From: Kofleriaceae bacterium
Lineage (GTDB): Bacteria; Myxococcota_A; Polyangia; Haliangiales; Haliangiaceae
Length of the DNA: 64,000 bases
Assembly: GCA_018058095.1 (NCBI GenBank)
Contig: JAGPCO010000002.1
Span: 62,001 to 126,000 of the forward strand
Direction of reading: 5' to 3'
Positions 12,679 to 23,131 of the stretch are shown piece after piece (position 1 is the first letter of the stretch; each line of letters begins with the position of its first letter). A program made the position numbers and the translations under genes. The notes under the pieces are model-generated. The model did no database searches and had not been told where the DNA came from. It saw only the letters and a list, made by a program, of their open reading frames with translations.

Positions 12679-13086
12679 CTAGCTGCCGATGCCGATGTCG
12701 AGCTGCGCGGTCTCCTCATCGAGGTGGATCGACTCGATGACCAGGTCGTCGATGACGTGGAAGGCGCGGCCGTAGTCGCCATCGACCAGCTTGTTCTCCA
12801 GGTTGGGGATGTCCTGCTGGCTCGCGCCCCGGTAGATCGTGCGATAGGCCTGCCGGATGGCATCGATGATCTGGCGCAGCGACGGCCCCGCGTCAGTGAT
12901 GATCTCGCCGTGGTACGGCCGGTCGAACGGGTAGTCGAGAGTGAAGGTCAGCCTCGACAACGCGCAGACCCGATCATCGAGGCCTTCGATGGGCGCCTCG
13001 GTCGACTCTTCCGAGTCCTGGTCGAACTGCGAGTGGGTGTAGTCGCTGGCGGCGACCGAAACGTTGCCTTCGTACAAGGTCCGCAT
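12679..13086 (-). CDS. hypothetical protein, 135 residues
   Basis: The protein is acidic, with an N-terminal polar segment (ASDYTHSQFDQDSEESTEA) and a mixed alpha/beta core. Its amino-acid use, with more Tyr, Ile, Asp and Ser than neighbouring genes, and its slightly lower GC suggest possible horizontal transfer, in keeping with its position next to the RAYT gene. No motif, signal peptide or membrane span is seen and I do not recognise it. Start ATG at 13086; 24 nt separate its start from the stop of the methyltransferase gene upstream on the same strand. Confidence 0.6.
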   Translation of the reverse strand: MRTLYEGNVSVAASDYTHSQFDQDSEESTEAPIEGLDDRVCALSRLTFTLDYPFDRPYHGEIITDAGPSLRQIIDAIRQAYRTIYRGASQQDIPNLENKLVDGDYGRAFHVIDDLVIESIHLDEETAQLDIGIGS

Positions 13087-13110
13087 GGACCAAGCGTAGC
13101 CGCGCCAACC

Positions 13111-14709
13111 TCACCGCCGCCAGCGCTCGAGGGCGGCCTGGTAGCCGCCGAGGTCGGCCAGCAGGCTGTGCTCGAGGTGGAGCCCGGCGGCGCGGGCGGC
13201 GGCGCCGATCCGCTCGGGCGCCGGGCTGACCCAGGTCAGGCGGCCGCCGGGTGCGAGCACGGTGGCGGCGTGGGTCACGAAGCGGGCCAGCAGGGCGGCG
13301 GCGTCGCCGCGGATGCGGCGGCCAAGCGGCGGGTTGCTGAGGATGCAGGTGACGCCATCCGGGGCGAGGACGCAGGCGTCGCCCTCCGACCAGGTGATGC
13401 GCGCCGCGACGTCAGGCCCGGCGGCGGCGGCGTTGCCGGCGGCGATGGCCAGCGCGCGCGGGTCGAGGTCGGTGCCGACCAGGCGCGCGGCCGGGCCGAG
13501 CCGGGCGCGCTCGATGAGCTCGGTGCCGGAGCCGCAGAACGGGTCCCACACCACGTCGTCGGCGCGCGGCTGGCTGAGCCGGGCCAGGGCGGCGGCGATG
13601 GTCGGGTGCGACGCCGCCGGCACGTCGCCGACGCGGTAGCCGAAGCGCGGGTCGTCCCAGCCCTTGGGCGTGAGCAGCAGGCGGCCGGCGTCGGGGTCGA
13701 CCACCACCTCCCACGCGCTCTCGGTCGGGTCGTTGACCAGCACCGGCGCCGCGGCCCGGACCGCCTGCGCGGTCTGCCACACCACGCCGCGGCGATGGCC
13801 ACCGCCGGCGAAGGCCAGGCGCCAGCGCAGCGGCCCGTCGGTGAGCGCACGCAGCGCCGCCACCGTCGCGGGCGCGGCCAGGGCGGCGGCGATGGCCGCT
13901 GGCAGGTCGCCCATCGGTAGTGGCACCAGCAGCCCGGTGACCAGGCCGAGCCGCGCCTGCGCCGCCGGCAGCAGCGCCGGCGCGGCCTCGACCCGGACCT
14001 CGCCGGTGGCCGCGCGCACCTCGCGCACGCCGAGCGTGCGCAGCTCCTCGGCCAGCAGCTCCTCGAGCCCGAGCCGGCACCGCACCACCAGCGGCCACGG
14101 CCGCGGCAGCGGGCGGGCCAGGTCGACCCGCGACGGCTGCGCGCGCTGGTCGTCGCGGCTGATCATCAGCTCGGCCCGCTGCCGGCGCCGCCGCAGCTCG
14201 GCGTCGGCGCCGTCGTCGAGCGTGGCCAGGCGGGCCGCGGCGTCGGCGCCGCCCAGCTTGCCGAGCGCCTCGACCAAGGCGCGCCGCTCGGCCGGGTCGA
14301 GGTCGGCGCCGGCGTCCCAGCGCGCCAGCAGCGCGGCGCGGGCGTCGTCGCCGCCGAGCTTGCCGAGGGCGATGACCGCCTCGCGCCGCAGCCGCACCGG
14401 CGCGCCGACGTCGCCGACCAGGGCCAGCAGCGGCGCCCGCGCCGCGGTGGCGCCGGCGCGCGCGACCCGGCCGAGCGCGCGCACCAGGTGTGGGCTCGGC
14501 TCGGGCTGGGCCAGCCGGGCCAGCAGCACCGGGGCCGCCGCCGCCGCCGCGCGGTCGAGCGCGCGCAGCACCAGGTCGAGCGGCGCGGGCGGGTCGACCG
14601 AGTCGCCGAGCAGGTCGACCAGCGCAGCGAGGTCGCCGGCGCCGGGGGTGTACCCGGCCTGGGCCAGGGCAGCGAGGAGCTGGTCGCGCGTGCGCGCCGA
14701 CCGGCCCAC
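13111..14709 (-). CDS. HEAT-repeat / RNA (or DNA) methyltransferase fusion
   Basis: The 532-residue protein has two parts. Residues 1-185 are HEAT-like helical repeats (REAVIALGKLGGDDARAAL, then ALVEALGKLGGADAAARL). Residues 205-310 may be a THUMP-like or substrate-binding segment beginning LVVRCRLGLEELLAEELR, as in RlmL/Trm14-type enzymes. The C-terminal Rossmann methyltransferase has the SAM motif DPFCGSGTELIERA (about 395-408), GTDLDPRALAIA, and ILSNPPLGRRI (NPPL motif IV), typical of N2-guanine or related base methylation. The best reading is an RNA guanine methyltransferase with a fused HEAT adaptor. Start GTG at 14709 immediately follows the ffh stop, with no gap, so it is co-expressed with SRP. 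Confidence 0.82.
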   Translation of the reverse strand: MGRSARTRDQLLAALAQAGYTPGAGDLAALVDLLGDSVDPPAPLDLVLRALDRAAAAAAPVLLARLAQPEPSPHLVRALGRVARAGATAARAPLLALVGDVGAPVRLRREAVIALGKLGGDDARAALLARWDAGADLDPAERRALVEALGKLGGADAAARLATLDDGADAELRRRRQRAELMISRDDQRAQPSRVDLARPLPRPWPLVVRCRLGLEELLAEELRTLGVREVRAATGEVRVEAAPALLPAAQARLGLVTGLLVPLPMGDLPAAIAAALAAPATVAALRALTDGPLRWRLAFAGGGHRRGVVWQTAQAVRAAAPVLVNDPTESAWEVVVDPDAGRLLLTPKGWDDPRFGYRVGDVPAASHPTIAAALARLSQPRADDVVWDPFCGSGTELIERARLGPAARLVGTDLDPRALAIAAGNAAAAGPDVAARITWSEGDACVLAPDGVTCILSNPPLGRRIRGDAAALLARFVTHAATVLAPGGRLTWVSPAPERIGAAARAAGLHLEHSLLADLGGYQAALERWRR

Positions 14710-16389
<1,680 letters not shown>

Positions 16390-16395
16390 GGCCGC

Positions 16396-16401
16396 TCTAT
16401 A
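16396..16401 (-). promoter_or_regulatory. -10-like box of ffh
   Basis: TATAGA on the minus strand, 6 nt before the GTG of ffh, in an otherwise GC-rich divergent region. It again suggests a nearly leaderless transcript. Confidence 0.4.
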
Positions 16402-16473
16402 TCATGGGCGCCCCCGGGGTACGATGAATGCCGGTCGGGGTGGTTCGTCTACCTCCCCACTCGAGGAGGCCCC

Positions 16474-17664
16474 ATGTCGCGTCGTAGCCTGTCCCTGGCC
16501 GTCCTGGCCGCCACCGTGACGCTCGGCCTGGCCGGGGCGGTCCGCCCGGCCGCCGCCGACGCCGGGCCCAAGCGCCTGCGGGTCGAGGCCCACGGCATCG
16601 AGCTCGACGTCCCCGCCGGCTGGAAGAAGCAGCAGCGCGGGTCGACCGTGTCGCTGGCCCCGGCCGAATTCAAGGGCCGCGGCATCGAGCTGTGGAAGCT
16701 TGGGGCCATGCCGGCCCCGACCGAGGATGGGCTGCGCTCGCTGCTGGGCACGGCCAAGCTCGAGGTCGAGAAGGCGAGCGAGCTCGACCGGGGCGGCGAG
16801 AAGCTGGTGGTGGCGCGCGGGCGCATCGTCAGCGCCAAGGGCCCCGGCCTCGACGTCAGCCTGCTGGTGGTGCCGGCCAAGGGCGGTGGCGCGGTCGCGC
16901 TCATCTCCTACATCCGGGCCGACCAGGACCCGATCGTGCGTCAGGCCAACGACGCCATCCTGGCCTCGGCCCGCCGGATCGGCCCGCGTATGCCGGTCAG
17001 CGCCGAGCCGCCCACCGCCGGCCTCATCGGCGCGCCCAAGGACCTGGTCACGTCGATGGCCAAGATGATCGGCGGCATCGATGCCCGGCTGCGCCTGCCG
17101 CGCCCGCTCGCCATCCGCTTCGTCAACTGCGGCAAGGTCAACGCGTTCTACAAGCCGGGCGAGCACAGCGTGACGATGTGCCACGAGCTGTTCGACGCCG
17201 CCGTGCGCGACTTCGCCGCCGCCGGCAAGCCCAAGGCCGAGGCCCTGGCCAGCGCGCGCGGCTTCTTCGTCACCGTCTTCTTCCACGAGTTCGGCCACGC
17301 CCTGGCCGGCGAGCTCAAGCTGCCCATCACCGGCAAGGGCGAGGACGCGGCCGACGAGCTGGCCGCGATCTTCCTGGCCGCGGCCGACGGCAAGAAGGCG
17401 GTCATCGCCGCCGCCGAGTACTTCCACCTCAAGAGCAAGAGCCGGCCGCAGACCATGTACTGGGACGAGCACTCGCTCGACGCTCAGCGCGCGGTCGGCT
17501 TCGTGTGCCTGCTGTACGGGACCGACCGCGGCTACGGCAAGGTCCTCAAGCTGCTCGGCGCCGACGACCGCCGCCTGGCCAAGTGCACCCGTGACTACGA
17601 GGCCCGGCGCGACGCCTGGAACCAGCTGCTGGCCCCGCACGCCCGCCCTCCGCTGCTGCGCTGA
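16474..17664 (+). CDS. secreted DUF4344-type putative zinc metallopeptidase
   Basis: The 396-residue protein begins with a signal peptide (MSRRSLSLAVLAATVTLGLA, cleavage near AAADA, about residue 30). Residues 35-175 are a lipoprotein/PsbP-like beta-rich region (HGIELDVPAGWKK). Residues 190-396 match the DUF4344 metallopeptidase pattern: FVNCGKVNAFYKPGEHSVTMCHEL, then the zinc motif HEFGHA (about 273-278) and an acidic residue in DAADELAA. It probably acts in the periplasm or outside the cell. The ATG at 16474 has an upstream GAGGAGG. It is divergent from ffh. Confidence 0.85.
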   Translation: MSRRSLSLAVLAATVTLGLAGAVRPAAADAGPKRLRVEAHGIELDVPAGWKKQQRGSTVSLAPAEFKGRGIELWKLGAMPAPTEDGLRSLLGTAKLEVEKASELDRGGEKLVVARGRIVSAKGPGLDVSLLVVPAKGGGAVALISYIRADQDPIVRQANDAILASARRIGPRMPVSAEPPTAGLIGAPKDLVTSMAKMIGGIDARLRLPRPLAIRFVNCGKVNAFYKPGEHSVTMCHELFDAAVRDFAAAGKPKAEALASARGFFVTVFFHEFGHALAGELKLPITGKGEDAADELAAIFLAAADGKKAVIAAAEYFHLKSKSRPQTMYWDEHSLDAQRAVGFVCLLYGTDRGYGKVLKLLGADDRRLAKCTRDYEARRDAWNQLLAPHARPPLLR

Positions 17665-17730
17665 CGGCGCGCGCGTCGCCGCCACCCACACCGGTTGTAT
17701 CGCCGGCGCCGGCGCGGTTCACTACCAGGC

Positions 17731-18396
17731 ATGGACTTCGTCTTCATGCTGACCCGCGCCGACCAGACCGTGGCCGACTGCCTGCAGGTGATGGATGACA
17801 TCGCCCCGGTCGGGCTGCGCCACGTCGGCTTCAAGGACGTCGGCGTGCCGCCCGAGGTGCTGGCCGAGCTGGCCCGGCGCATCAAGGCGAGCGGGGCCAT
17901 CAGCTACATGGAGGTGGTGTCGACCACGCGCGAGGCGTGCCTCAACTCGGCCCGGGTCGCGCGGGCGATCGGCGTCGATCGCCTGCTCGGCGGCACCCAC
18001 GTCGACGAGGTGCTGGCCATCCTGGCCGGCAGCGCGGTGGCCTACCACCCGTTCCCGGGGCGGCCGTTCGATCACCCGACCAAGCTGGCCGGCAGCGCGG
18101 CCGACGTCGAGGCCGATTGCCGCCGCTTCCGCCAGCTCGGCTGCGCCGGGGTCGACCTGCTGGCGTACCGGGCGACCGAGGCGCAACCGCTCGACCTGGT
18201 GCGGGCGGCCCGGCGCGGCACCGACGGCTACCTGCTGGTCGCCGGCAGCGTGACCCGGGCCTCGCAGATCCAGGCGCTGGCCGGCGCCGGCGCCGACGCC
18301 TTCACCATCGGCTCGGCCGCGTTCGACGGATCGTTCTCTCCGCTCAAGGGCTCGTTGCGGTCGCAGCTGACGGACATCCTCGATGCCTGCGCCTGA
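17731..18396 (+). CDS. TIM-barrel protein, HisA/triosephosphate-like fold, paired with G1P dehydrogenase
   Basis: The 221-residue protein shows alternating strands and helices of a small (beta/alpha)8 barrel, ending with a phosphate-binding-like pair GYLLVAGSVTRASQIQAL and AGADAFTIGSAAFDG, which resembles HisA/HisF, KDPG aldolase and related enzymes. A strand KDVG at about 30-33 and EVVSTTREA follow the same pattern. The substrate is unknown. The gene overlaps the next one (glycerol-1-phosphate dehydrogenase family) by 14 nt, so the two products probably act on the same or linked metabolites. ATG at 17731 was chosen over the upstream frame, whose extra residues are Arg-rich low complexity. 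Confidence 0.72.
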   Translation: MDFVFMLTRADQTVADCLQVMDDIAPVGLRHVGFKDVGVPPEVLAELARRIKASGAISYMEVVSTTREACLNSARVARAIGVDRLLGGTHVDEVLAILAGSAVAYHPFPGRPFDHPTKLAGSAADVEADCRRFRQLGCAGVDLLAYRATEAQPLDLVRAARRGTDGYLLVAGSVTRASQIQALAGAGADAFTIGSAAFDGSFSPLKGSLRSQLTDILDACA

Positions 18397-19738
18397 GCCG
18401 CCGGGCGGGCCGGGCCAGCCGGGTCGCGCGACCGATCCGATCGCCGCGCTGCTGGCCGGCACCTACCCCGACCCCGACGGCGGCGGGTCGCTTGGCACCT
18501 CGATCGCGGTGATCGAGGTGGCCGACAGCCTCGCCGGCGCCGAGGCCGAGCTGGTGGCGCGGGCCGGCCTGGGCGGACACCTGGTGGTGGTGAGCGACGT
18601 CGACACCGCGGCGGCGCTCGGGGACCGCGTCGCCGCCAGCCTGGCCGGCGCGGCGCGGGTGTCCCGGGTCACGCTGGGTCGGCGCCCGCACGCCGACGCC
18701 GACACGCTGGCCCGCCTGCTGGCGGCGATCGAGCCGGGCTGCGACGGCGTGGTCGCGGTCGGGTCGGGCACGATCAACGACCTGTGCAAGCTGGCGGCGC
18801 AGGCGCGCGCGCTGCCGCAGGTGGTGTTCGCGACCGCGCCGTCGATGAACGGCTACGCCTCGGTCAGCGCGTCGCTGGTCGAGGGCGGGCTCAAGCGCTC
18901 GATCCGGGCCCGGGCCCCGGTCGGGGTGTTCGTCGACCTCGCGGTGCTGGCGGCGGCGCCGACGCCGCTGCTGCGGGCGGGCCTGGGCGACAGCCTGTGC
19001 CGGCCGACCGCCCAGCGCGACTGGCTGCTGCAGCACCGGCTGCTCGGGCGGCCGTACCGGCGCGCGCCGTTCGCGCTGCTGGCCGCCGACGAGGCCGTGG
19101 TCATGGCCGGGGCGGCCGCGCTCCTCGCCGGCGACCTGGACGTGATGCGAGCGCTGGCGCGCACCCTCATCCTGTCGGGCCTGGGCATGACGCTGTGCGA
19201 CGGCAGCTTCCCGGCCAGCCAGGGCGAGCACCTCCTGGCCCACACGCTCGAGATGCTCGGCGCCGATCCGGTGCCGCCGCGCCTGCACGGCGAGCAGATC
19301 GGCGTGACGACGCTGACCATGGCGCGGCTGCAGGACCAGGTGCTGGCGCGGCCCGACCCGCCGGCGCTCGGCCGGCTCGCCACCGACGAGGCGGCGCTGG
19401 TGGCCTGGCTCGGGCCCGAGCTGGGCCCGACCTGCTGGGACCAGCTCGCTGGCAAGCGGCTCGACGGCGCGCGCCTCGACGCCGTCAACCACGCGCTGGC
19501 GACCGGGTGGGACGGGCTGCGGGCCGAGCTGGCCGGGCTCGGCCCCGGCGCCCCGGCGCTGGCGGAGATCCTGGAAGCCGCCGGGGCGCCGACCCACCCG
19601 GGGCAGGTCGGGTGGGCCGACGCGGCGTACCGCGACGCCGCCCGCGGCGCCCACCTCATCCGCGACCGCTTCACGTTCCTCGACCTGGCCGCCCTGGCCG
19701 GGGTCGCCTTCGATCCGCTGGGCGACCCGCGGCGGTGA
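18383..19738 (+). CDS. egsA: sn-glycerol-1-phosphate dehydrogenase / AraM family
   Basis: The 451-residue protein belongs to the iron-containing alcohol dehydrogenase/glycerol dehydrogenase superfamily, closest in motifs to AraM/EgsA: NAD-binding GVVAVGSGTINDLCKLAA (about 125-142), then ATAPSMNGYAS, metal-ligand region GLGDSLCRPTAQRDWLL, SQGEHLLAHTLEM and LHGEQIGVTTL (two histidines). It would reduce dihydroxyacetone phosphate to sn-glycerol-1-phosphate with NAD(P)H. Bacterial members are known, but the physiological use varies. Start ATG at 18383 inside the 3' end of the TIM-barrel gene. Whether it makes G1P for lipids, as in archaea, or serves catabolism cannot be told from the sequence. 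Confidence 0.82.
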   Translation: MPAPEPPGGPGQPGRATDPIAALLAGTYPDPDGGGSLGTSIAVIEVADSLAGAEAELVARAGLGGHLVVVSDVDTAAALGDRVAASLAGAARVSRVTLGRRPHADADTLARLLAAIEPGCDGVVAVGSGTINDLCKLAAQARALPQVVFATAPSMNGYASVSASLVEGGLKRSIRARAPVGVFVDLAVLAAAPTPLLRAGLGDSLCRPTAQRDWLLQHRLLGRPYRRAPFALLAADEAVVMAGAAALLAGDLDVMRALARTLILSGLGMTLCDGSFPASQGEHLLAHTLEMLGADPVPPRLHGEQIGVTTLTMARLQDQVLARPDPPALGRLATDEAALVAWLGPELGPTCWDQLAGKRLDGARLDAVNHALATGWDGLRAELAGLGPGAPALAEILEAAGAPTHPGQVGWADAAYRDAARGAHLIRDRFTFLDLAALAGVAFDPLGDPRR

Positions 19739-19782
19739 CCCGCTTGTGTGAATCCCGGCGCTGGCCGTACCGTCTACCGGCC

Positions 19783-20988
19783 ATGGCCGGGTGCCCCCGT
19801 CTCGTCGTCGTCGCCTCGTGGGTGCTGGTCGCGCTGGCCGTGGTCGGCCGCGCCCCCACCGCCGCCGCCGAGCCCAGCCACACCTGCGTGGCAGGGGAGG
19901 TCGACGTCGAGGTCGACGGCATGCTCGACGACTGGGACGGCGTGGCCAAGGCCCGCGTCGGCGGCAACAATGCGGACGCCAGCTACGACCTGTACTGCCT
20001 GTACGACGCGCAGCACCTGGCGCTGGCGTTCGACGTGCGCGACGACCGGGTCGTGCGTGTCGGCAAGGGCCCGGCGCGCGAGGACGTGATCGAGCTCAGC
20101 CTCGACGCCGGTGGCGGCCGCTGGCAGCTGCTGGCCTGGCCCGGCACCGCCGGGGTGCGGCCGCGCCGGGGCGCTGGCGCCGGCGGCAAGCAGGCGGTGC
20201 CACGCGGCGTGCGGATCGAGGACTCGCTGCGGCCGCGCGGCTTCGCGGTCGAGGTGGTCATCCCGCTGGCGCGCTTGCCGGGCTACTCGGCCGGCACCGC
20301 GGCGCTGCGGGCCAGCCTGGTGTTCCGCGACGCCGATCAGGCCGCGACCGGCACGCCCGAGCCGATCGAGTTCGTCGGCACGATCGCGCTCGGCGGCCAG
20401 AAGGATCTCCTGACCGACTTCCTGCGCGCGGTCCGGGCCCAGCCGGGCGACGTCAAGGTCGACCTCCAGGCCGACGTCGACCCGCGCCACGCCGGCAAGG
20501 AGCGGGTGGTGGTGGCCGGGACGGCGGTCGGGGTCCTGACCGACCGCTTCGTGTACACGACGCTGGCGGCGGCCAGCCCGGCCGACGTGCGCCGGGCCAC
20601 CGTGCTCGATCTCGGCGGCGGCCGGGTCATCGCCGCCGTCGTGCACCAGGCCGGGGTCGGCGCCGACGCCGGCAGCCGCGAGCTGCTGGTGCTGCTGGCG
20701 GTCGCCGGCGGCGCGATCACGCCGATCCTCACCGTCGAGATCGGCAAGGCGCTCGCCGGCCGAAGCCTGACCTCGAGCTGGAAGGTCGAGCCGCGCGGCA
20801 AGGGCCGCGAGCTGGTGGTGACCGCCGGTCCGGCGGTCGGCTGGGACGAGGAGACCTTCGCCGAGGCGCCGGCGCCAGGGCTGCACCCGATCCACCTGCC
20901 GTGGGACGAGGACCGCTGGGGCACCGCGTTCTGGCTCGAGCGCGGTGAGCTGCGCTCGCGCCCGCTGCCGCTGCCGAAGCGGCGATGA
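19783..20988 (+). CDS. secreted protein with CBM9-like sugar-binding domain
   Basis: The 401-residue protein has a signal peptide (about 1-31, ending AAAEP). Residues 40-210 show a carbohydrate-binding-family-9-like pattern: VDVEVDGMLDDWDGVAKARV, then LYCLYDAQHLALAFDVRDDRVV and a strand PRGFAVEVVIPLARL. The C-terminal half is beta-rich with no known motif. It probably lies in the periplasm or at the outer surface. The ATG at 19783 follows a possible TTGTGT-N18-TACCGT promoter by 8 nt. The stop overlaps the EamA transporter start (ATGA at 20985-20988). Confidence 0.7.
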   Translation: MAGCPRLVVVASWVLVALAVVGRAPTAAAEPSHTCVAGEVDVEVDGMLDDWDGVAKARVGGNNADASYDLYCLYDAQHLALAFDVRDDRVVRVGKGPAREDVIELSLDAGGGRWQLLAWPGTAGVRPRRGAGAGGKQAVPRGVRIEDSLRPRGFAVEVVIPLARLPGYSAGTAALRASLVFRDADQAATGTPEPIEFVGTIALGGQKDLLTDFLRAVRAQPGDVKVDLQADVDPRHAGKERVVVAGTAVGVLTDRFVYTTLAAASPADVRRATVLDLGGGRVIAAVVHQAGVGADAGSRELLVLLAVAGGAITPILTVEIGKALAGRSLTSSWKVEPRGKGRELVVTAGPAVGWDEETFAEAPAPGLHPIHLPWDEDRWGTAFWLERGELRSRPLPLPKRR

Positions 20989-21857
20989 CCGCGCTGTCGC
21001 CGCGGGCCGGGCGCTGGCTGCTGGTGCTGGCCATCGTCGCCATCTCGACCGCGGCGCCGTTCATCCGCTGGGCCGCGCCGGCCCCCGCCGCGTCGGTCGC
21101 CGCGCTGCGGGTGACGCTGGCGGCGCTGGTGCTGACCGCGCTGGCGCCGCGGGCCTGGCGGCTGGTGGCCGCGCTGCCGCGCCGGCAGCAGCTGCGGATC
21201 GTCGCCGCCGGCCTCCTGTTCGCGACCCACCTCGGGGTGTGGATCGCGTCGCTGGCGTTCACCTCGACCGCGGCCTCCGTCGCGCTGGTGGCGACCAACC
21301 CGGTGTTCGCCGCGCTGCTGTCGCCGCTGACCGGCGACCGCGTCGGGGCCCGGGCCTGGCTCGGCATCGGCGTGGCTGGCCTGGGCTGCGCGCTGCTGGC
21401 CGGCGGCGACTGGCGCGCCGGCGGCGACGCGCTGCTGGGTGACCTGCTGGCGCTGGCCGGCGCGGCCACGGCGGCCGGTTACCTCGCGGTCGGCCGTAGC
21501 CTGCGCGCGGCGCTGCCGCTCACCGCGTACCTGGCGGTGGTCAACCAGGTCGCCGCGCTCGGCCTGCTCGTCGCCGCGCTGCTCGCCGGCGCGCCGCTGC
21601 TGGCGCTGGCGCCGCACAGCTACCTGGCCATCGCCGGCGGCGCCGTCATCGCCTCGCTCGGCGGTCACACCCTGCTCAACCTGGCGGTGCGCTCGACCCC
21701 GACCCACCTGGTCGCGCTGGCCATCCTCGGCGAGCCGGTCGGCGCGACGCTCCTGACCTGGGCCCTCTTCGCCGAGGTGCCACCGGCGCACGCCGCGCTC
21801 GGCGGCGCGGTCATCCTGGGCGGCATCGTCGTCGGCATCACCGGCCGCCGGCGCTGA
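20985..21857 (+). CDS. EamA/DMT-family transporter
   Basis: The 290-residue protein has ten hydrophobic segments arranged as two EamA halves (about 10-135 and 150-285), with typical features such as AAPFIRWAAPAP in the first helix, ATNPVFAALLSPLTGDR at the end of the first half and LGEPVGATLLTWALFAEVP near the end of the second. It would be an inner-membrane exporter of metabolites such as amino acids or nucleotide sugars. It overlaps the upstream secreted-protein gene by 4 nt, so translation is coupled. The substrate is unknown. Confidence 0.88.
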   Translation: MTALSPRAGRWLLVLAIVAISTAAPFIRWAAPAPAASVAALRVTLAALVLTALAPRAWRLVAALPRRQQLRIVAAGLLFATHLGVWIASLAFTSTAASVALVATNPVFAALLSPLTGDRVGARAWLGIGVAGLGCALLAGGDWRAGGDALLGDLLALAGAATAAGYLAVGRSLRAALPLTAYLAVVNQVAALGLLVAALLAGAPLLALAPHSYLAIAGGAVIASLGGHTLLNLAVRSTPTHLVALAILGEPVGATLLTWALFAEVPPAHAALGGAVILGGIVVGITGRRR

Positions 21858-21915
21858 GGCCCCGCGCGCCGCGCCCACGGCTTGTCGGCGCCGGCGATCC
21901 GGGATACCAGGTGGA

Positions 21916-22347
21916 ATGAACCGCACCAGCACCGCCGTGTGGCAGGGCACCGGCGCCGACGGCCAGGGCCGGCTGTCGACCCAGTCGGGCGCCTTCGTCG
22001 ATCAGCCGTACTCGTTCAAGGCCCGCTTCCAGGCGGAGGACGGCAAGGCCGGGACCAACCCGGAGGAGCTGCTCGGCGCCGCCCACGCTGGCTGCTTCAC
22101 CATGGCGCTGGCGTTCCGCTGCGGCGCCGCCGGCCACCCGCCGAGCGTGCTCCGCACCGAGGCGCGGGTCGACATGGTCAAGACCGAGGGCGGCTGGACC
22201 ATCCCGTCGATCCACCTCACCTGCGTCGGCCAGGTGCCGGGCCTCTCCGCCGAGCGCTTCACCGAGCTGGCCGCCGACGCCAAGGCCAACTGCCCGGTGT
22301 CGAAGGCGCTGGCGGTGACCATCACGCTCGACGCCCGGCTGGCGTAG
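21916..22347 (+). CDS. osmC: OsmC-family peroxiredoxin-like protein
   Basis: The 143-residue protein matches OsmC: N-terminal [42 protein letters not shown], and a second cysteine in [11 protein letters not shown]. The two redox cysteines (about residues 60 and 125) reduce organic hydroperoxides. The motif [14 protein letters not shown] is well preserved. The start ATG at 21916 is 5 nt after a TTGTCG-N17-TACCAG promoter-like pair. It stands alone between the transporter and a TauE/SafE gene. Confidence 0.92.
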   Translation: MNRTSTAVWQGTGADGQGRLSTQSGAFVDQPYSFKARFQAEDGKAGTNPEELLGAAHAGCFTMALAFRCGAAGHPPSVLRTEARVDMVKTEGGWTIPSIHLTCVGQVPGLSAERFTELAADAKANCPVSKALAVTITLDARLA

Positions 22348-22357
22348 GTCGGCCGGC

Positions 22358-23098
22358 GTGCTGCCGCTCGGACTGGGGCTGGCGGCGCTCATCGGCGCGA
22401 TCGTCGGCTTGCTCGGCGGCGGCGGCGCCGCGCTCGGGGTGCCGCTGTTCCGCTACGTGTTCGCCCAGGACGCGCACACCGCCATCGCCAGCGCGCTGCT
22501 CATGGTCGCGGTCACCAGCGCCGCCGCCATCGTCCCGCACGCGCGGGCCGGGCGGGTCCAGCTCGGCGTCGCGGCCTGGTTCGGCTCGGCCTCCCTGGTC
22601 GGAGCCTACGCCGGCGGGCGGGTCGCTCGTCACCTGCCGGGCGAGCTGCTGCTGATCGGCTTCGCGCTGCTGATGGTGGTGACGGCGGCGACGATGTTGT
22701 GGCCGCGCCCGGCCACCACCGCGCCGGCGCCGGCGCGGGTGGCGGGCTGGGCGCTGGCGCCGATCGGCCTGGTCGTCGGTGCGATCGCCGGGCTGGTCGG
22801 CGCCGGCGGCGGGTTCCTGACCGTGCCGGTGCTGACCGGGCTGGCCGGGGTCGACATCACCGTCGCCATCGGCACCTCGGTGCTCATCACCTGCGCCACC
22901 TCGCTGGCCGGCTTCGCCGGCGCCATCGCCGGGGTCACGCTCGATCGTGTGCTGGTGGCCGAGTCCATCGGCTGCGCGGTGGTCGGCGCGGTCGCCGGCG
23001 CGCTCGGCAGCGGCCGGGTGCCGCGTGTGCGCCTGCGCCAGGCCTTTGGCTGGCTGGTGCTGGTCATCGCCGTGGTCGTGCTGGCGCGCGAGCTGTAG
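22358..23098 (+). CDS. TauE/SafE-family membrane permease
   Basis: The 246-residue protein has about seven to eight transmembrane helices in two related halves, each opening with a glycine-rich segment: [20 protein letters not shown] and [22 protein letters not shown]. These are the signature of the TauE/SafE (DUF81) family, which exports sulfite, sulfonates or related organic acids. Start GTG at 22358, 10 nt after the osmC stop, so it is likely co-transcribed with osmC. A link to sulfur or oxidative stress is plausible but not shown. Confidence 0.85.
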   Translation: MLPLGLGLAALIGAIVGLLGGGGAALGVPLFRYVFAQDAHTAIASALLMVAVTSAAAIVPHARAGRVQLGVAAWFGSASLVGAYAGGRVARHLPGELLLIGFALLMVVTAATMLWPRPATTAPAPARVAGWALAPIGLVVGAIAGLVGAGGGFLTVPVLTGLAGVDITVAIGTSVLITCATSLAGFAGAIAGVTLDRVLVAESIGCAVVGAVAGALGSGRVPRVRLRQAFGWLVLVIAVVVLAREL

Positions 23099-23131
23099 CC
23101 GCGCGCGCCGGCCTCGGGCGCCGCTAGCCTG

